Source of the DNA: Tolypeutes matacus
Taxonomy: Eukaryota > Chordata > Mammalia > Cingulata > Chlamyphoridae
Assembly (NCBI GenBank): GCA_026826555.1
Contig: JAKSZT010054304.1
Coordinates: 36,424,683-36,488,682, forward strand
Length of the DNA stretch: 64,000 bases
Direction of reading: 5' to 3'
The notes under the pieces were generated by a model, which saw nothing but the letters and a program-made list of their open reading frames with translations, was not told where the DNA came from and ran no database searches. Both the position numbers and the translations under genes were made by a program. Below, piece after piece: positions 26,230 through 38,041 of this stretch. How positions within the stretch are numbered: the first letter of the stretch is position 1; every line of letters begins with the position of its first letter.

Positions 26230-27010
26230 ATTTATTGAAGTATGTCAGTCATACATAAAGATATATAAACAATAAGTGCATAGTAATAGGTGTGAACTTA
26301 CAAAACAAACATATATAACATCATACAGGGCTCTCATACTTCACCCTAACACCAATACTTTGCATTGTTGTGAAACATTTTTAACTAATGATTAAAGAGC
26401 ATCCATGAAATATTACTACTAACCAAAGCATTTACCCCCAACCCACCCAATTATTATTATGATTATTATTATTTTTATATCATTTATACATGAACATATG
26501 TAAGTATATAGTAAAAGTTGTGAACTTACAAAGCAAACATGCATAACAACATACAGGGGTCTCATAAATCAAGCCGCCACCAACACCTTGCATTGTTCTG
26601 AGACATTTGTTTCATTTGTTACAAATGAAAGAATATTGTCACACTCTTACTACTAACTATAGTCCTTATATTGCATTTGGTGTATTTTTCCCCCAACACA
26701 CCCTATTATAATTTTTCAAATATATTTTTATGACAGAAGTTGTAAACTTATAGAACAATCATGCACATGTGCAGAATTCCCATATAATGCCCTTCTATCA
26801 ACAGGCCACACTGTGGTGGATCATTTATTATAGATTATGAGATAATATCATCAGATTATTACCAGGTCCATAGCATACATTTGACACACATTTTCCATAC
26901 TCCCCCAGTATCAATACAGTACATCTTTGGCATAGATCCATGAATATTACATTATTACTGTTAACCACGGTCCTTTGGTCACTCCAGTTGTATTTTTCCC
27001 ATGCTTTTCC
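26230..27010 (-). repeat. Three tandem degenerate units in the 3'UTR of HAL1-like copy A
   Basis: Units start at about 26230, 26468 and 26710. Each carries a gttgtgaacttacaaa-like block (gtaaacttatagaac in the third), then a catgcataac/catgcacatg block and a cccat/tctcat block. Units 1 and 2 share ccttgcattgtt/ctttgcattgtt and a cccccaac...cccaattattatta-like end. The same three units exist in copy B (about 34830, 35065, 35330). Confidence 0.65.
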
Positions 27011-28039
27011 ACATTTGCACCACCCTGCAATAATGACGTACATTTGCTTTAGCTCACAAAGGACATTCTTGTATCTGTACCATCAACTACAATTTTCATC
27101 CACCTCTGGATTTACTGTGCTGTTCAGTCCCTAGATAATTCTCTAGCTTTCTGTCAATTGGCATTTACATCCCTAGACAACCATTTTCAGCCACATCCTC
27201 ATTTATAAACCAGCTGTTACTATAATGTTTTACCATCAACTCTACATTTCCACACACTGTTACAGTAAAGTTAATAAAAACTTCTACATACATTAAACAT
27301 CAGTAGTTCATCTCAGTCCTCCTCTTATCTCCTTTAAGAATCCATCATCTGCTACCAGGTCTTGAAGATATTTTCCTACATTTTCTTCTGGAAGTTTTAT
27401 GGTTCTTGCTTTTATATTTAGTTTTTTTATCCATTTTGAGTTAATTTTTGTATAAAGTGTAAGATAGGGGTCCTCTTCCCTTCATTTGGCTATGGATATC
27501 CAGTTCTCTCAGCACCATTTGTTGAATGGACTGTTCTGACAGAGCTGGGTGGGTTTGACAGGCTAGTCAAAAATCACTTGACTATAGATGTGAGGGTCTA
27601 TTTCTGAACCATCAGATTGGTTCTGTTGATCTATATGTCTGCCTTTATGCATGCACCATGATGTTTTTACCACTGTAGCTAGGTAATATAAGTTAAAGCT
27701 TGGAAATGAGAGTCTTCCAAACTTTTTTTCATTTTTAAGATATTTCTGGCTACTCAGGACTCCTTACCCTTCGAAATAATTTTGGTAATCATGCTTTCCA
27801 TTTATTTAAAAATACTGTTGGAATCTTTATCAGGATTGAATTGAATCTGTACATCAATTTGAGTAGAATTGACATCTTAATGATATTTAGTCTTCCAATC
27901 CATGAGCATAGAATGTTCTTCCAATTATTTAGGTCTTTTTAAATTTCTTTTACCAGTGATTTGCAGTTTTCTGAATACAAGTGTTTTACATCGTTCATTA
28001 AATATATTCCAAAATATTTGGGTTTTATCTGTCATATTT

Positions 28040-29072
28040 TATTTTCACCACTCTTTTGAAACTTATAGTTACTTTTATTGATATAATCTTCATTTCTAGA
28101 CTCTCTCCCATGCCTTTCTCTCCTGTCTTTTCTTTTCAGGCTTTAGCACACCCTTTAGTATTTCCTGCAAAACAGGTCTCTTGGTTACAAATTCTCTCAG
28201 TTTCTGTTTATCTGTGAATATTCTAAACTCATCCTCATTTTTGAAAGACAATCTTCCTGGATATAAGATTCATGGCTGGAAATTTCCTTCTTGCAGTATC
28301 TTAATTATATCATACCACAATCTTTTGCCTCCATGGTTTTTTACGAGAAAATGGCACTTAATCTTATTGGGTATCCTTTATATATGATGCATTGCTTTTC
28401 TCTTGCTACTCTCAGAATTCTCTCTTTGTCTTTGGCATTTCACATTAGGATTAGTATGCATCTCGGAATTGGTCTATTCAGACTTATTTGGATGGGAGTA
28501 GGTTGTGCTTCTGGGACATGGCTAACTATGTCCTTCAATAGGGTTGGGAAATTTTCTACCATTATTTCTTCAAATATTCCTTCTGTCCCTTTTCCCTTCT
28601 CTTCTCTTTCTGGGACACCCATGACTTGTATGTTTGTATGTCTATTGCTGTCGTTTAGTCCCTTGAGACCGTGTTCAATTTTTTCCGTTCTTTTCTTCAT
28701 CTGTTCTTTTGTATGTTCTTTTTCAGAGGCCATTTATTCAAGCTCACTGATTCTTTCTTCTGCCTTCTCAAATCTGCTATTATGTGATTCCTGTGTATTT
28801 TTTATTTCATTTATTGTGCCTTTCATACCCATAAGATCTGCTCTTTCTCTATGTATGTTTTCACATTCTTCTTTGCGCTCATCCAATGTCTTTTTAATAT
28901 TCTTTATCTCTTTAGTCATTTCATCAAATTTATTAAGGAGATTTGTTTGAACATCTATGACTTGTAGTCTCAAGTCCTTTATGTCATCTGGAGGCTTATC
29001 TTGCTCCTTTAACTGAGTCATATCTTCCTGTTTCTTGGTGTGGATTGTAATTTTTTGTTGGTTTCTAGGCAT
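28040..29072 (-). pseudogene. ORF1p of HAL1-like copy A, broken
   Basis: L1 ORF1p is a trimeric RNA-binding chaperone that coats the element's RNA. The start codon at 29072 opens MPRNQQKITIHTKKQED. Residues about 30-112 form a heptad-rich coiled coil (LLNKFDEMTKEIKNIKKTLD). An in-frame TAA at 28734-28736 replaces a codon that is open in copy B. The frame continues through the RRM start (NIQVMGVPEREEKGKGTEGI and ENFPTLLKDI). A TGA at 28440-28442 stands where copy B has TCA. Beyond it come the readable NAKDKERILRVAREKQ and YKGYPIRLSA, then another TAA and a frameshift soon after the KTMEAK motif. The C-terminal domain is therefore decayed. At least three lesions make it a dead gene. Confidence 0.85.
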
Positions 29073-29488
29073 CTGGATTACTAGAGTATTTTTTCTGCCT
29101 GCAGTGTCTCTCTTAATTTAGGGCTTTCTTGCCCATTCTTCCTTGCGGGTTGTGTAGTAGGAGCCAAGGATGCAGTTGGTGCTCTAAGCTGTGGAGGCTC
29201 AAGCTACCCTCATTGCCCCAGGGACCAATTAAGCTTCTCCCAACTTTCTCCTTTGCCAGGGGTCAGGACAGAGCCACAGCTATGTGTTATAATCCAAGTC
29301 GTGCAAGTATAGACTATAGTTACCCAGATAGACTGAGGAAGCTTCATGTACCTTTCCCCCCTGCCTGGGGCAGGGATGGAGCTGCAGTTGTGGGCAGCAA
29401 TCTATTCTGTGCACGTCCAAATGACTGCAGCTGCCCCAGTAGACTTCAGATCATTCAGTCTGTGCTAGTCGAAAATACTTGCAGTTAC

Positions 29489-30263
29489 CTGGAGAGGCTG
29501 GTGCAGAGCCCACCAGCTGGTCCCTGCTAGAGGTCAGGCTGAAGCCTAGGTTAGGGCTGCAGGCCAATCTGGGTGAAAGAAACTGGTCCCTACCATCACT
29601 GTGCTTTTCAATCAGCCCAGCTTCCCCTTATGCTGGGGGCTAAGTAAAAATGGTGGGTACCATCCTTTTTCTGACTTGGACAGGTTCAAGCTTTAGCTAT
29701 TTAGGGTTATAAGTTACCCAGCCGAATTTACTAATCAGTAGCTGAAATTGGTGGCCAACTGTCTCTTCCTCCCTTGTTTTTGAGAAATGAAGCTTCCAAT
29801 TCCAGCCACAGAACAGCTCCTGAGGTGGCTTGCACCGCCAAAGTAGGGTGATCACCAGCCTCTGTACCATGGCCTGTATTTTCCTGGAGAGGCTGGTGCA
29901 GGTCCCCTCAACTTCCTCCCTGCCAGAGGTGGGGCTAGGGCTTATGCTAGAGCTGCAATCTGATTTGGATGAAAAGAAGCCAACCCCTACCAGCACTCTG
30001 ATTTTCAGTCCATCCTTCTTCTCCTTGTGTCAGGGTCTGAGTTAAAATGGTGACCACCAGCCTTTTTCTGGTTTGGATAGGTTCAAACATTTGCTGTTCT
30101 TAGGATAATACTTTAGCCTGCTAAATTTATTAATCAGTAGCTGAAATTGATGCCCAACCATCTCTTCTTTCTCCATACTTGGGAAGTGGAGCTTCCAATT
30201 CTAGCCTCAGAATACCTCTCAAGGCGGCTTGTGCCACCCGTGGAGGATGAGCACTGGCTTCCA
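29489..30263 (-). repeat. Two ~395-bp tandem monomers in the 5'UTR of HAL1-like copy A
   Basis: The phrase ctggagaggctggtgcag occurs at 29489 and 29884, 395 bp apart. The intervening blocks recur in the same order: gacttggacaggttcaa, atcagtagctgaaattg, gaagcttccaattccagcc/gagcttccaattctagcc, and a ggcttg...gccacc block. Copy B has the same arrangement with a 398-bp spacing. The monomers lie upstream of ORF1 in a less AT-rich region, where an L1 promoter would be. Confidence 0.8.
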
Positions 30264-30443
30264 GGGCAGGGAATGCTCTACTTATGATTCTTTTCTGCAT
30301 TTGGGCAGTCTTCTTCCATTCTTTCAAGGATGTTGCAGGATGCTCCTCTGGTGTCCTGGAACCCCCAACCAGGTGGTTTAGATAGCTCTGGGTGATGACA
30401 AACTGCCCCATAGCAGAAGCTGACTTTAGGAGCTCCTTACTCT

Positions 30444-30455
30444 GCTGCCATCTTG
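30444..30455 (-). promoter_or_regulatory. YY1-like motif at the 5' end of HAL1-like copy A
   Basis: The reverse complement reads CAAGATGGCAGC, starting within about 10 bases of the element's 5' end. In human L1 a YY1 site of this kind near the start directs correct initiation. Copy B has the identical 12-mer at 39004-39015. Confidence 0.6.
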
Positions 30456-30463
30456 CTGGTTAT

Positions 30464-30760
30464 CTACTTTCATTTGTATTTGGTTTTTTACAGTGTACTA
30501 TTTTTAGTCCCTTCTCATTTCCTTCTATATTTTTTCTTTGTGGTTACTGTGTGGTACCAAGCACTTCTCCTATCCTTTTTTAAAAGTCATATTTTCTTGA
30601 TTCAGCATTTGCCCAGTTGCTGCGCCATTTTAACTGTTTTCTGGAGTTTTGATGAAGATAGCTCTGCCAGTTTTGTTAGTTGCTCAAACATTCTGTAGGA
30701 GAACAGAACCCTACAGTGTGTTATACCACTATCTTGGTCTTAAAACTGGTGTTCCTTTTT
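30464..30760 (-). mobile_element. Continuation of the old L1 beyond HAL1-like copy A
   Basis: Begins with the second copy of the 12-bp target site and continues the antisense L1 that broke off at 26210 (tttgtggttactgtgtggta near 30538 is typical of antisense L1). The right limit is estimated. Confidence 0.65.
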
Positions 30761-33700
30761 GTTCTTGCTCTTGATATTTTGAAAAGTGATTCATATGATT
30801 TCTATTTGTCACCTTCACCCAGTTTCATGCATTACATCACTCCTGTTTGGCCCAGCTAGAATTTGAGTTTAATATTCTGGTTAAAAGTATTATTCATCCC
30901 GTTATTTTCATATTAATCAGAATCAAAGACATAAATCACAAGTAATGAAGCAATAATAACAGAATGTTTTTGGAGAAGGCAATGAACTTGCCATTCCTAA
31001 TACCTTCAAGTAATATATAACCTGGTTTAGATTTCCTCTAATGTCTACAAATAAATTCAAATCTTTAGGTTTCCATAATTCATATCTTCTTACAGTCTCA
31101 ATCTGGATTAAATTAGCCAATATATATCTGTATCATGATAATAATAATAGGTGTCTGAAACTTTGAATAGATAAAGAAATATGGTATAACCTAAAGAACA
31201 TGTTACTGCATATTCTTTTCTATTATGTGAAGTTGCTAGGAATTTAATTTTATAATATTAAAAAGTGTTGACTACATATTCATAGAGTATATTTGCTTGT
31301 TTTCTAGAAACTTACATTTTAAGTAAAACAAGAGCAAAAATCATTACATTTTATTAATTACCTTGATTTTTCCTTTTAAGATCTATGAAGTTAAGATTTT
31401 TTCAGCATTTAGTCAAAATAAATCATTTTGGAAACTTTGGGAAGAATCTTTTTGGAAGAGAATTTGGGAATCTCATGATTATATAGAAATAGATTGATAA
31501 ATAATTTCCTTTAGTTTACCAGAAACAGCTTTGAAACAACAAGTATTGTTTCTAACAATGGCATAGAAATGTTTGAAAATTATATATTTATGATGAAATA
31601 ATAAATAATGGTATATATCTAATAATAAATATGTACACACTTTAGTGAAACTAGAATAAAAACAAGATAAATATTTGCTAGTTATTTGTAAACTAATTAA
31701 TTTTATGTCTAACAAAAATTTCCCCATATTGCAAACTTATTATAGAAGTAATTATGCATGCTCATTATGAAAGAGGAAATGTTAAATTGAAGATTCCTAT
31801 GAAACATGAAACAATTGCATAAATACATATCAACTGCAGAAAAATGAGAAAAATAAAATAAAGCTAAAATGTTTGTTGTTATTCTGCAATACTACTTTCT
31901 TGAAGCATTTTTATAATTATGAAAGGGAAGCCAACTTGTTCTTAAATATTGGAAATGCAACAAGGATTGAAGAATTTTTATTCCAGACTTTCTGTATATC
32001 TACACAATTAATAAAAGTTTAGGTAAAACTGTGTTTGCAGAAACATCCCAACTATATACAGTAAATCAATGGCATTGATTTCAATTATGTCTGATTTCTT
32101 CATTGGGATTAGTGACTTAGAAATAAGGCACAAGTTATCCATTGAATAAGGTTTCTTGGCTCTTTGCTTATTCTTTTTCAAACTTTATTCCTAATGTACA
32201 ATCATGGGCTCCATTGATTCCTTAGAACATTTTGTTTGCTTAATCATTTCTATTCAACGTAATAAACGGAGATAGCTCAACCTATACCAGCCATATTTAA
32301 TGACTGTTTACATCACATAATTGGGATCAGAGGAAAATACTCCATAAAATTTATCTTCCTGCATATTTCTAAAAAATATATAATTCAGTACAGGGCATAT
32401 TTGAGGAAGTTTGGAACAAGTCATGTCCTTTGTATGAGTTCAAGTTCGTGCTGTTGTGCACTTGCCTAAGCCAATTTTGTCACACAATACTGTGTGACAA
32501 TAAAAGCAGCCTGTGGTTAGAGTTATGATTCTCTGGGATCTCTTCCATATACTAATGAATGAAAGTTTCAAATCAAATCCTTTCACCATGCTGGCATTTA
32601 ATAACCCGTGTTTATTTGTTAGCAAGTTATTATAAAATAGTACATACAATCTGTTTGGAGTACTTATTTTTTAAAAAAATCCTTACTCTGTCCTTTATGT
32701 GGTCTGATTAAAACTTAAGTGAATTGCTCATTTTAAGAAGAGGAAAATTATTCTAGAAGCAGAATTTTTTAATCTTTACAATCAATATTAATTTACCAGA
32801 ATCCTTAGCTCCTATGACTGGGCATAGAACCAAGTAGTCAATGATCTTTAGGTTTCAACCTAAAGTTACAGGCTAAGTGAAGTGATAAATGTTTAGGGCC
32901 TGATCATTCAGGGAATGGATAATTTCTAAAAATTTTAGCCATATCACATATCTTAAATGATATTTATCTCAACAACGAGAGCCCATTTTTACAATGCATA
33001 TTGTCACTTAGCAAGCCACAACTTTCATAATTGAAAACCCATTCATTATGCTAATAGCAAGTTTTTTAATGTTGATCACTGAAAGTGTGAATGGACCATA
33101 ATACTGAAGTGGCCACCTCTGAAGCATGGATTTTCTGCTTAGAATGGTAATGGGCATTCTTCAAATGTAACCTTTACTAAAACATTCTTGGTAGCACATA
33201 ACACATCCACAACAAGGATGTACCTTTGCAATTGACCATTTGATCAGTTGTGATTCATTAGGAACAGAGTGCAAAGGAGAGCATGTTTTTCTTCCTTTCA
33301 CCTGATCTACATGAGGGAAAACAGTCATGAAGAATATCCATTCAGTATTAGTTGGCAGATTTCAAGTACAGGATTGAATACAATAGGCAGAAGTATATAT
33401 TCTATGTATGATAAGTTGGGCAAATCTCTTTTATTTCTTAATTTGGAATGAAGCAATTATATGACAGGACAGTTGAAATTAAGAACATATGACTTAAACA
33501 GAACTGGAGACAACATATTCATATGAAGCTTTTAGGGAGAGAAAAATCTTATAATGGAGATTCAGACAGTACCTTCTTGGAAAATACTATTTTTCTCTGG
33601 ATTTCTAGCAAGGACCTAAGCAGAACCCATAGAAAAGGAAATCAACATTTTGAAGAAGTAAATGTGAAATACTAGATATCTTTCCATGTGCCTAATCCAG

Positions 33701-33954
33701 TTTATCAGTTTAACCAAGCAATCAGGAATTTAGATCCCAAACACTTTTGGGGAATAGAGAGATGCATATGACTATAACAGCTAATGTTGTATATTGCTAC
33801 AGAAACCAAGCATGCCTTTTGTCAGTTGCATAAAACATAGCAAAAGTATGAAAGGAAGGGAGTCTTGAATAAGGCAATAGTGATTCATTTATACAAATAA
33901 AAACATCTTTTCTGAAAACTGAGTATGTAGTTAAGAAACACTAGAAGGGACCTC
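30761..33954. other. Unassigned AT-rich DNA
   Basis: Over 3 kb without a recognised gene or repeat. A small hairpin at about 32849-32870 (ctttaggtttcaacctaaag) is the only structure noted. Confidence 0.5.
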
Positions 33955-34115
33955 CAGAATCCTGGCGATATTACCTAACCTTGCCAATGGCTACATATTT
34001 TACCTGAAGCAGTATATTTAGCCTCTGTGGGTCTCAATTTCCATTTAAGTAAGATTGGGGAAGAAGGCATGGGTCTATAAGGTCACCTTGGTTCTAGCGT
34101 TCTTTGATTCTCCTT
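33955..34115 (+). mobile_element. MIR-type SINE remnant
   Basis: The run tagcctctgtgggtctcaat, tccatttaagtaagattggg and gttctagcgttctttgattc follows the order of the 3' half of ancient tRNA-derived MIR-type SINEs (cctcagtttcc..., taaaatgggg..., ctagcattctatgatt). Confidence 0.55.
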
Positions 34116-34649
34116 ATCTTCCATTTAAAAGTAAAGTTTTCTTTTAAAACTCTGTGCTCTCTGTAGATTATCATCAATGGCTGAAAACCTACAAAAGGGG
34201 TAAATCTTGGAAGGCTGGAGTTTCTTGATAGCATTGAAAGTGTTTGCTTCTTGGATAGTTGTGTTTCCTGAAGCATACAGCAGGAAACCATTGTGCTGCT
34301 TTATGATCCTGCCTTAAAGCAAAACAACATTTTGCTACTTAAGGGAAGAAAATGAAATATGGAATTATGTGATATCTCTTATCAAAGACTATTCTTGTCT
34401 TTAATTCCATATATAATTTTATATGATAATGCTTTAAAGTAACTGGATTTTTTATGAGTACAGTATATGAGTGTCTTTGTTTCCATGTTTGAATTTGCAA
34501 TTTATGAGATTATATTTACTAAATATTATCACTAAATATTTTGGATCTTTAAAGAGTAAAACAAAAATTAACAATAAGGAAAATGTTACCCAATTTGACT
34601 GTTAATTACAGTTTTTTTTTCCCTCCTTTATCCCATGCTGATTTTCTAT

Positions 34650-34806
34650 AACATTTTATTTTGATATAATTTCAAACTGGCAGAATTATTTCAAGAATAC
34701 TACAGGAACTCCCATTTACCCTATACTGAGATTCACCAACTGTTTACATTTTGTCAGATTTACTTTCTTCCCTCACCCTCTCTCTCTTTCTCTCTCTCTC
34801 TCTCTG
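34650..34806 (-). mobile_element. Antisense L1 3' end with (TC)n
   Basis: The plus strand reads atttcaaactggcagaatta, aagaatactacaggaactc and ttcaccaactgtttacattt, the reverse complement of a well-known old L1 3'UTR block. It is followed by a TC tract at about 34776-34806 and then by the 3' end of the second HAL1-like element. Confidence 0.7.
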
Positions 34807-36614
34807 TCATGTTAATTTTTCTTAATTTATTGAAGTATATCACTCATACATAAACATACATAAACAATAAGTGTATAGTAATAGTTGTGAACTTATAAAA
34901 CAAACATACATAACCTCAAACAGTACTCTCATACCTCACCTCACCCTACCACCAATACCTTGCATTTCTGTGGAACATTTTTAACTAATGATTAAAGAGC
35001 ATCCTCAAAATAATTACTGCTAACCAAAGTATCTTACATTTGGTATATTTTTCCCCCAACCCAGCCTATTATTATTATTATTATATCATTTTTATATGAA
35101 CATACATAAACAATAAGCGTATAGTAAAAGTTGTGAACTTACAAAGCAAACATGCATAACATCATACAGGGATCCCATACATCAACCCTCCACCAACACC
35201 TTGCATTGTTGTGAGACATTTGTTACAAATTTTGAAAGAATTTTGTCAAAATCCTGCTACTAACTATAGTCCTTATATTACATTTGGTGTATTTGTCCCC
35301 CAAAACACCCTATTATTATTTTTTAAATATATTTTTATTACAGAAGTTGTAAACTTACAAAACAATTATGCACATGTGCAGAATTCCCAAACAACACCCC
35401 TCTATCAACACACCACCCCGTGGTGGAACATTTGTAACAGATTATGAGATAATATCATCAGACTATTACCAGGTCCATAGCATACATTTGGCAAACTTTT
35501 TCGATACTCCCCTATTATCAACACAGTACACCTTTGGCATAAATGCATGAATATTACATTATTACTGTAAACAGCAGTCCATAGGTCACTTCAGTTGTAT
35601 TTTTCCCATGCTTCTCCACATTCCCACCACCCTGCAATAGTGATGAACATCTGCTCTAGCTAACAAAGGGCACTATTGCATCTATACCATCAACCACAAT
35701 TCTTATCCACCTCTGGATTTACTGTGCTATTCAGTCCCTAGATTATTCTTTCTGTCAATTGGCATTTACAGCCCTAGACTACCCTTTACAGCCACATTCC
35801 CATTTATAAACCAGCTGTTACTCACTACAATATGTTCCCATCAACTCTGTACATTTCCATACTTTTACAGTAAAGTTAATTAAAACTTCTATGTATATTA
35901 AACATCAGTAGTCCATCTCAGTACTCCTCTTATCTCCTTTAAGAATCCATCAACTACCATCAGGTTTGGAAGATATTTTTCTACATTTTCTTCTAGAAGC
36001 TTTATGGTTCTTGCATTTATATTTAGGTTTTTGATCCATCTTGAATTAATTATTTATAAGGTGCAAGATAGGGGCCCTCCTTTCTTATTTTGGCTATGGC
36101 TATTTAAGTTCTCTCAGCACCATTTGTGGAAAGGACTGTTCTGCCCAAGCTGGGTGGGTTTGACAGGTTTGTCAAAAATCACTTGACCATAGATATGAGG
36201 GTCTGTTTCTGAACCATCAGTTTGGATCCATTTGTCTATGTGTCTGTCTTTATGCCAGTACCATGCTGTTTTTACCACTGTAGCTAGGTAATATGATTTA
36301 AAGAATTGAGAGTCCTCCAACTTCCCTTTTCCTTTTTAAGATGTTTCTGGCTATTCAGGACACCTTATCCTTCCAAATAATTTTGATAATCATGTTTTCT
36401 ATTTATTTTTAAAATGCTGGTGGAATCTTTATCAGGATTGTATTGAATCTGTACATCAATTTGAGTAGAATTGACATCTTAATGATATTTAGTCTTCCAA
36501 TCCATGAGCATGGAATGTTCTTCCAATTATTTAGGCTTTATTAAAATTTCTTTTAACAATGAGTTGTAGTTGTTTAAATATAAGCGCTTTACATCATTCA
36601 TTATTTTATTTTCA

Positions 36615-37626
36615 CCACTCTTTTGACACTTTTACTGACATAATCTTCATTTCTTGACTCTCTTGCAAGCCTCTCTCTCCTGTCTTTTCTTTTCAGACCT
36701 TAGCACATCCTTTAGTATTTCCTAAAAAGCTGGTCTCTTGTTTACAAACTCTCTCAGTTTCTTTTTATCTGTGAATATTCTAAACTTGTCCTCATTTCTG
36801 AAAGACAATCTTTCCAGATATAAGATTATTGGCTTGAAGTTTTCCTCTTCCAGTATCTTAAATATATTATACAACAGTCTTCTTGCCTCCATGGTTTCTG
36901 ATGAGGAATCAGCACTTAATCTTATTGGGTATCCCTTATATATTATGCATTGCTTTTCTCTTGCTTCTCTCAGAGTTTTCTCTTTGTCTTTGGCATTTGA
37001 CATTCTGATTAGTATGTGTCTTGCAGTTGTTCTATTCAGATTTATTTGGGTGGGAGTATGTTGTGGTTCTTGAACATGGATATTTAAGCTCTTCAATAGG
37101 GTTAGGAAATTTTGTACCATTCTTCAAATATTTTTTCTGCCCCCTTTCCCTTCTCTTCTCCTTCTGGGACACCCATGACATGTATGTTTGCATGTCTCTT
37201 GCTGTTGTTTAGTTCCCTGAGAACTTGTTAAATTTTTTCCATTCTTTTCTTCATCTATTCTTTTGTATGCTCATTTTCAGAGGTCATTCCTTCATGCTCA
37301 CCAATCCTTTCTTATGCCTTCTCAAATATGCTATTATATGATTCCAATATGATTTTTATTTGATTTATTGCACCTTTCATTCTCATAAGATCTGCTATTT
37401 TTCTATGTATTCTTTCAAATTCTTCTTTATGTTTATCCAATGTCTTCTTAATATCCTTAAGTTCCTTAGCCATCTCATTGAATTTATTAAGGAAATTTGT
37501 TTGAACATCTATGATTAGTTGTCTCAATTTCTTTATGTCATCTGGAGGCTTATATTGTTCCTTTAACTGGGTCATATCTTCCTGTTTCTTGGTATGGAGT
37601 GTAATTTTTTGTTGATGTCTTGTCAT
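36615..37626 (-). pseudogene. ORF1p of HAL1-like copy B, broken
   Basis: Opens at 37626 with MTRHQQKITLHTKKQEDMTQ and a coiled-coil segment (NKFNEMAKELKDIKKTLDKH) that runs to a stop at 37312-37314. The C-terminal half is open from 37120 to 36722 and shows the ORF1p RRM/CTD signature: ARHILIRMSNAKDKEKTLRE, YKGYPIRLSADSSSETMEAR, then FKPIILYLERLSF and KKKLREFVNKRPAF. It is better preserved at the C-terminus than copy A. Product would be the L1 RNA-binding chaperone; this copy cannot make a full protein. Confidence 0.85.
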
Positions 37627-38041
37627 ATGGCTTACTAGATATCTTTTTTCTGGGTGCAGTTTCTCTCTTTAATTTAGGGCTTTCTTGTCCTTTCTCTCTT
37701 GCTGATTGTGTAGTAGCAGCCAAGGATGTAGTTGGTGCTGTAAGCTGTGGAGGCTCAAGCTGCCCTCATGCCCCAGGGACCGATGAAGCTTCTCCCAACT
37801 TTCTCCTTTGCGGCAGGTAGGAACAGAGCCACAGCCATGTGTAATAATCCAAGTTATGCAGGCCTACACTGTAGTTGCCCAGAGAGACAGATGAAGTTCA
37901 TGTTCCCTTGTCACCTACCTGGGGTCGGGATGGAGCTGCAGTTGTGGACAGCAATCTATGCCATGCAGGTCCAAAATTACTGCAATTTGCAATAGATTTC
38001 TGACTATTTACTCTGTGCAAGCCAAATGTTCCTGCAGTTAC

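Larger units (their letters stand above)
26211..30463 (-). mobile_element. HAL1-like (half-L1) non-autonomous retrotransposon, copy A
   Basis: A complete 4.25-kb L1-derived element on the minus strand, flanked by the 12-bp duplication ctactttcattt (26199-26210 and 30464-30475) and inserted in an older L1. In sense order it has a 5'UTR (30463-29075) with a YY1-like site and two monomers, an ORF1 with stops, then a short piece of ORF2 C-terminus (28025-27355), and a repeated 3'UTR ending in aataaattaaaaaaataaat. The endonuclease and reverse-transcriptase domains are absent. Copy B at 34,818 has the same layout and the same ORF1-to-ORF2 junction, so the deletion is a family trait and not private damage. 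It would have depended on an autonomous L1. HAL1 elements lacking ORF2 are known in mammals; which subfamily this is I cannot tell. Confidence 0.82.

Noticed and set aside
28291..28950. Longest open frame of the window, 219 codons on the plus strand
   Set aside because: It is the antisense shadow of L1-type ORF1 in HAL1-like copy A; hydrophobic F/S/I-rich composition is what reversed A-rich ORF1 gives. The equivalent frame is broken in copy B.
29129..29530. 133-codon plus-strand frame with many Cys and Pro
   Set aside because: Lies in the less AT-rich 5'UTR of HAL1-like copy A on the opposite strand. It has no counterpart of equal length in copy B and no known similarity.
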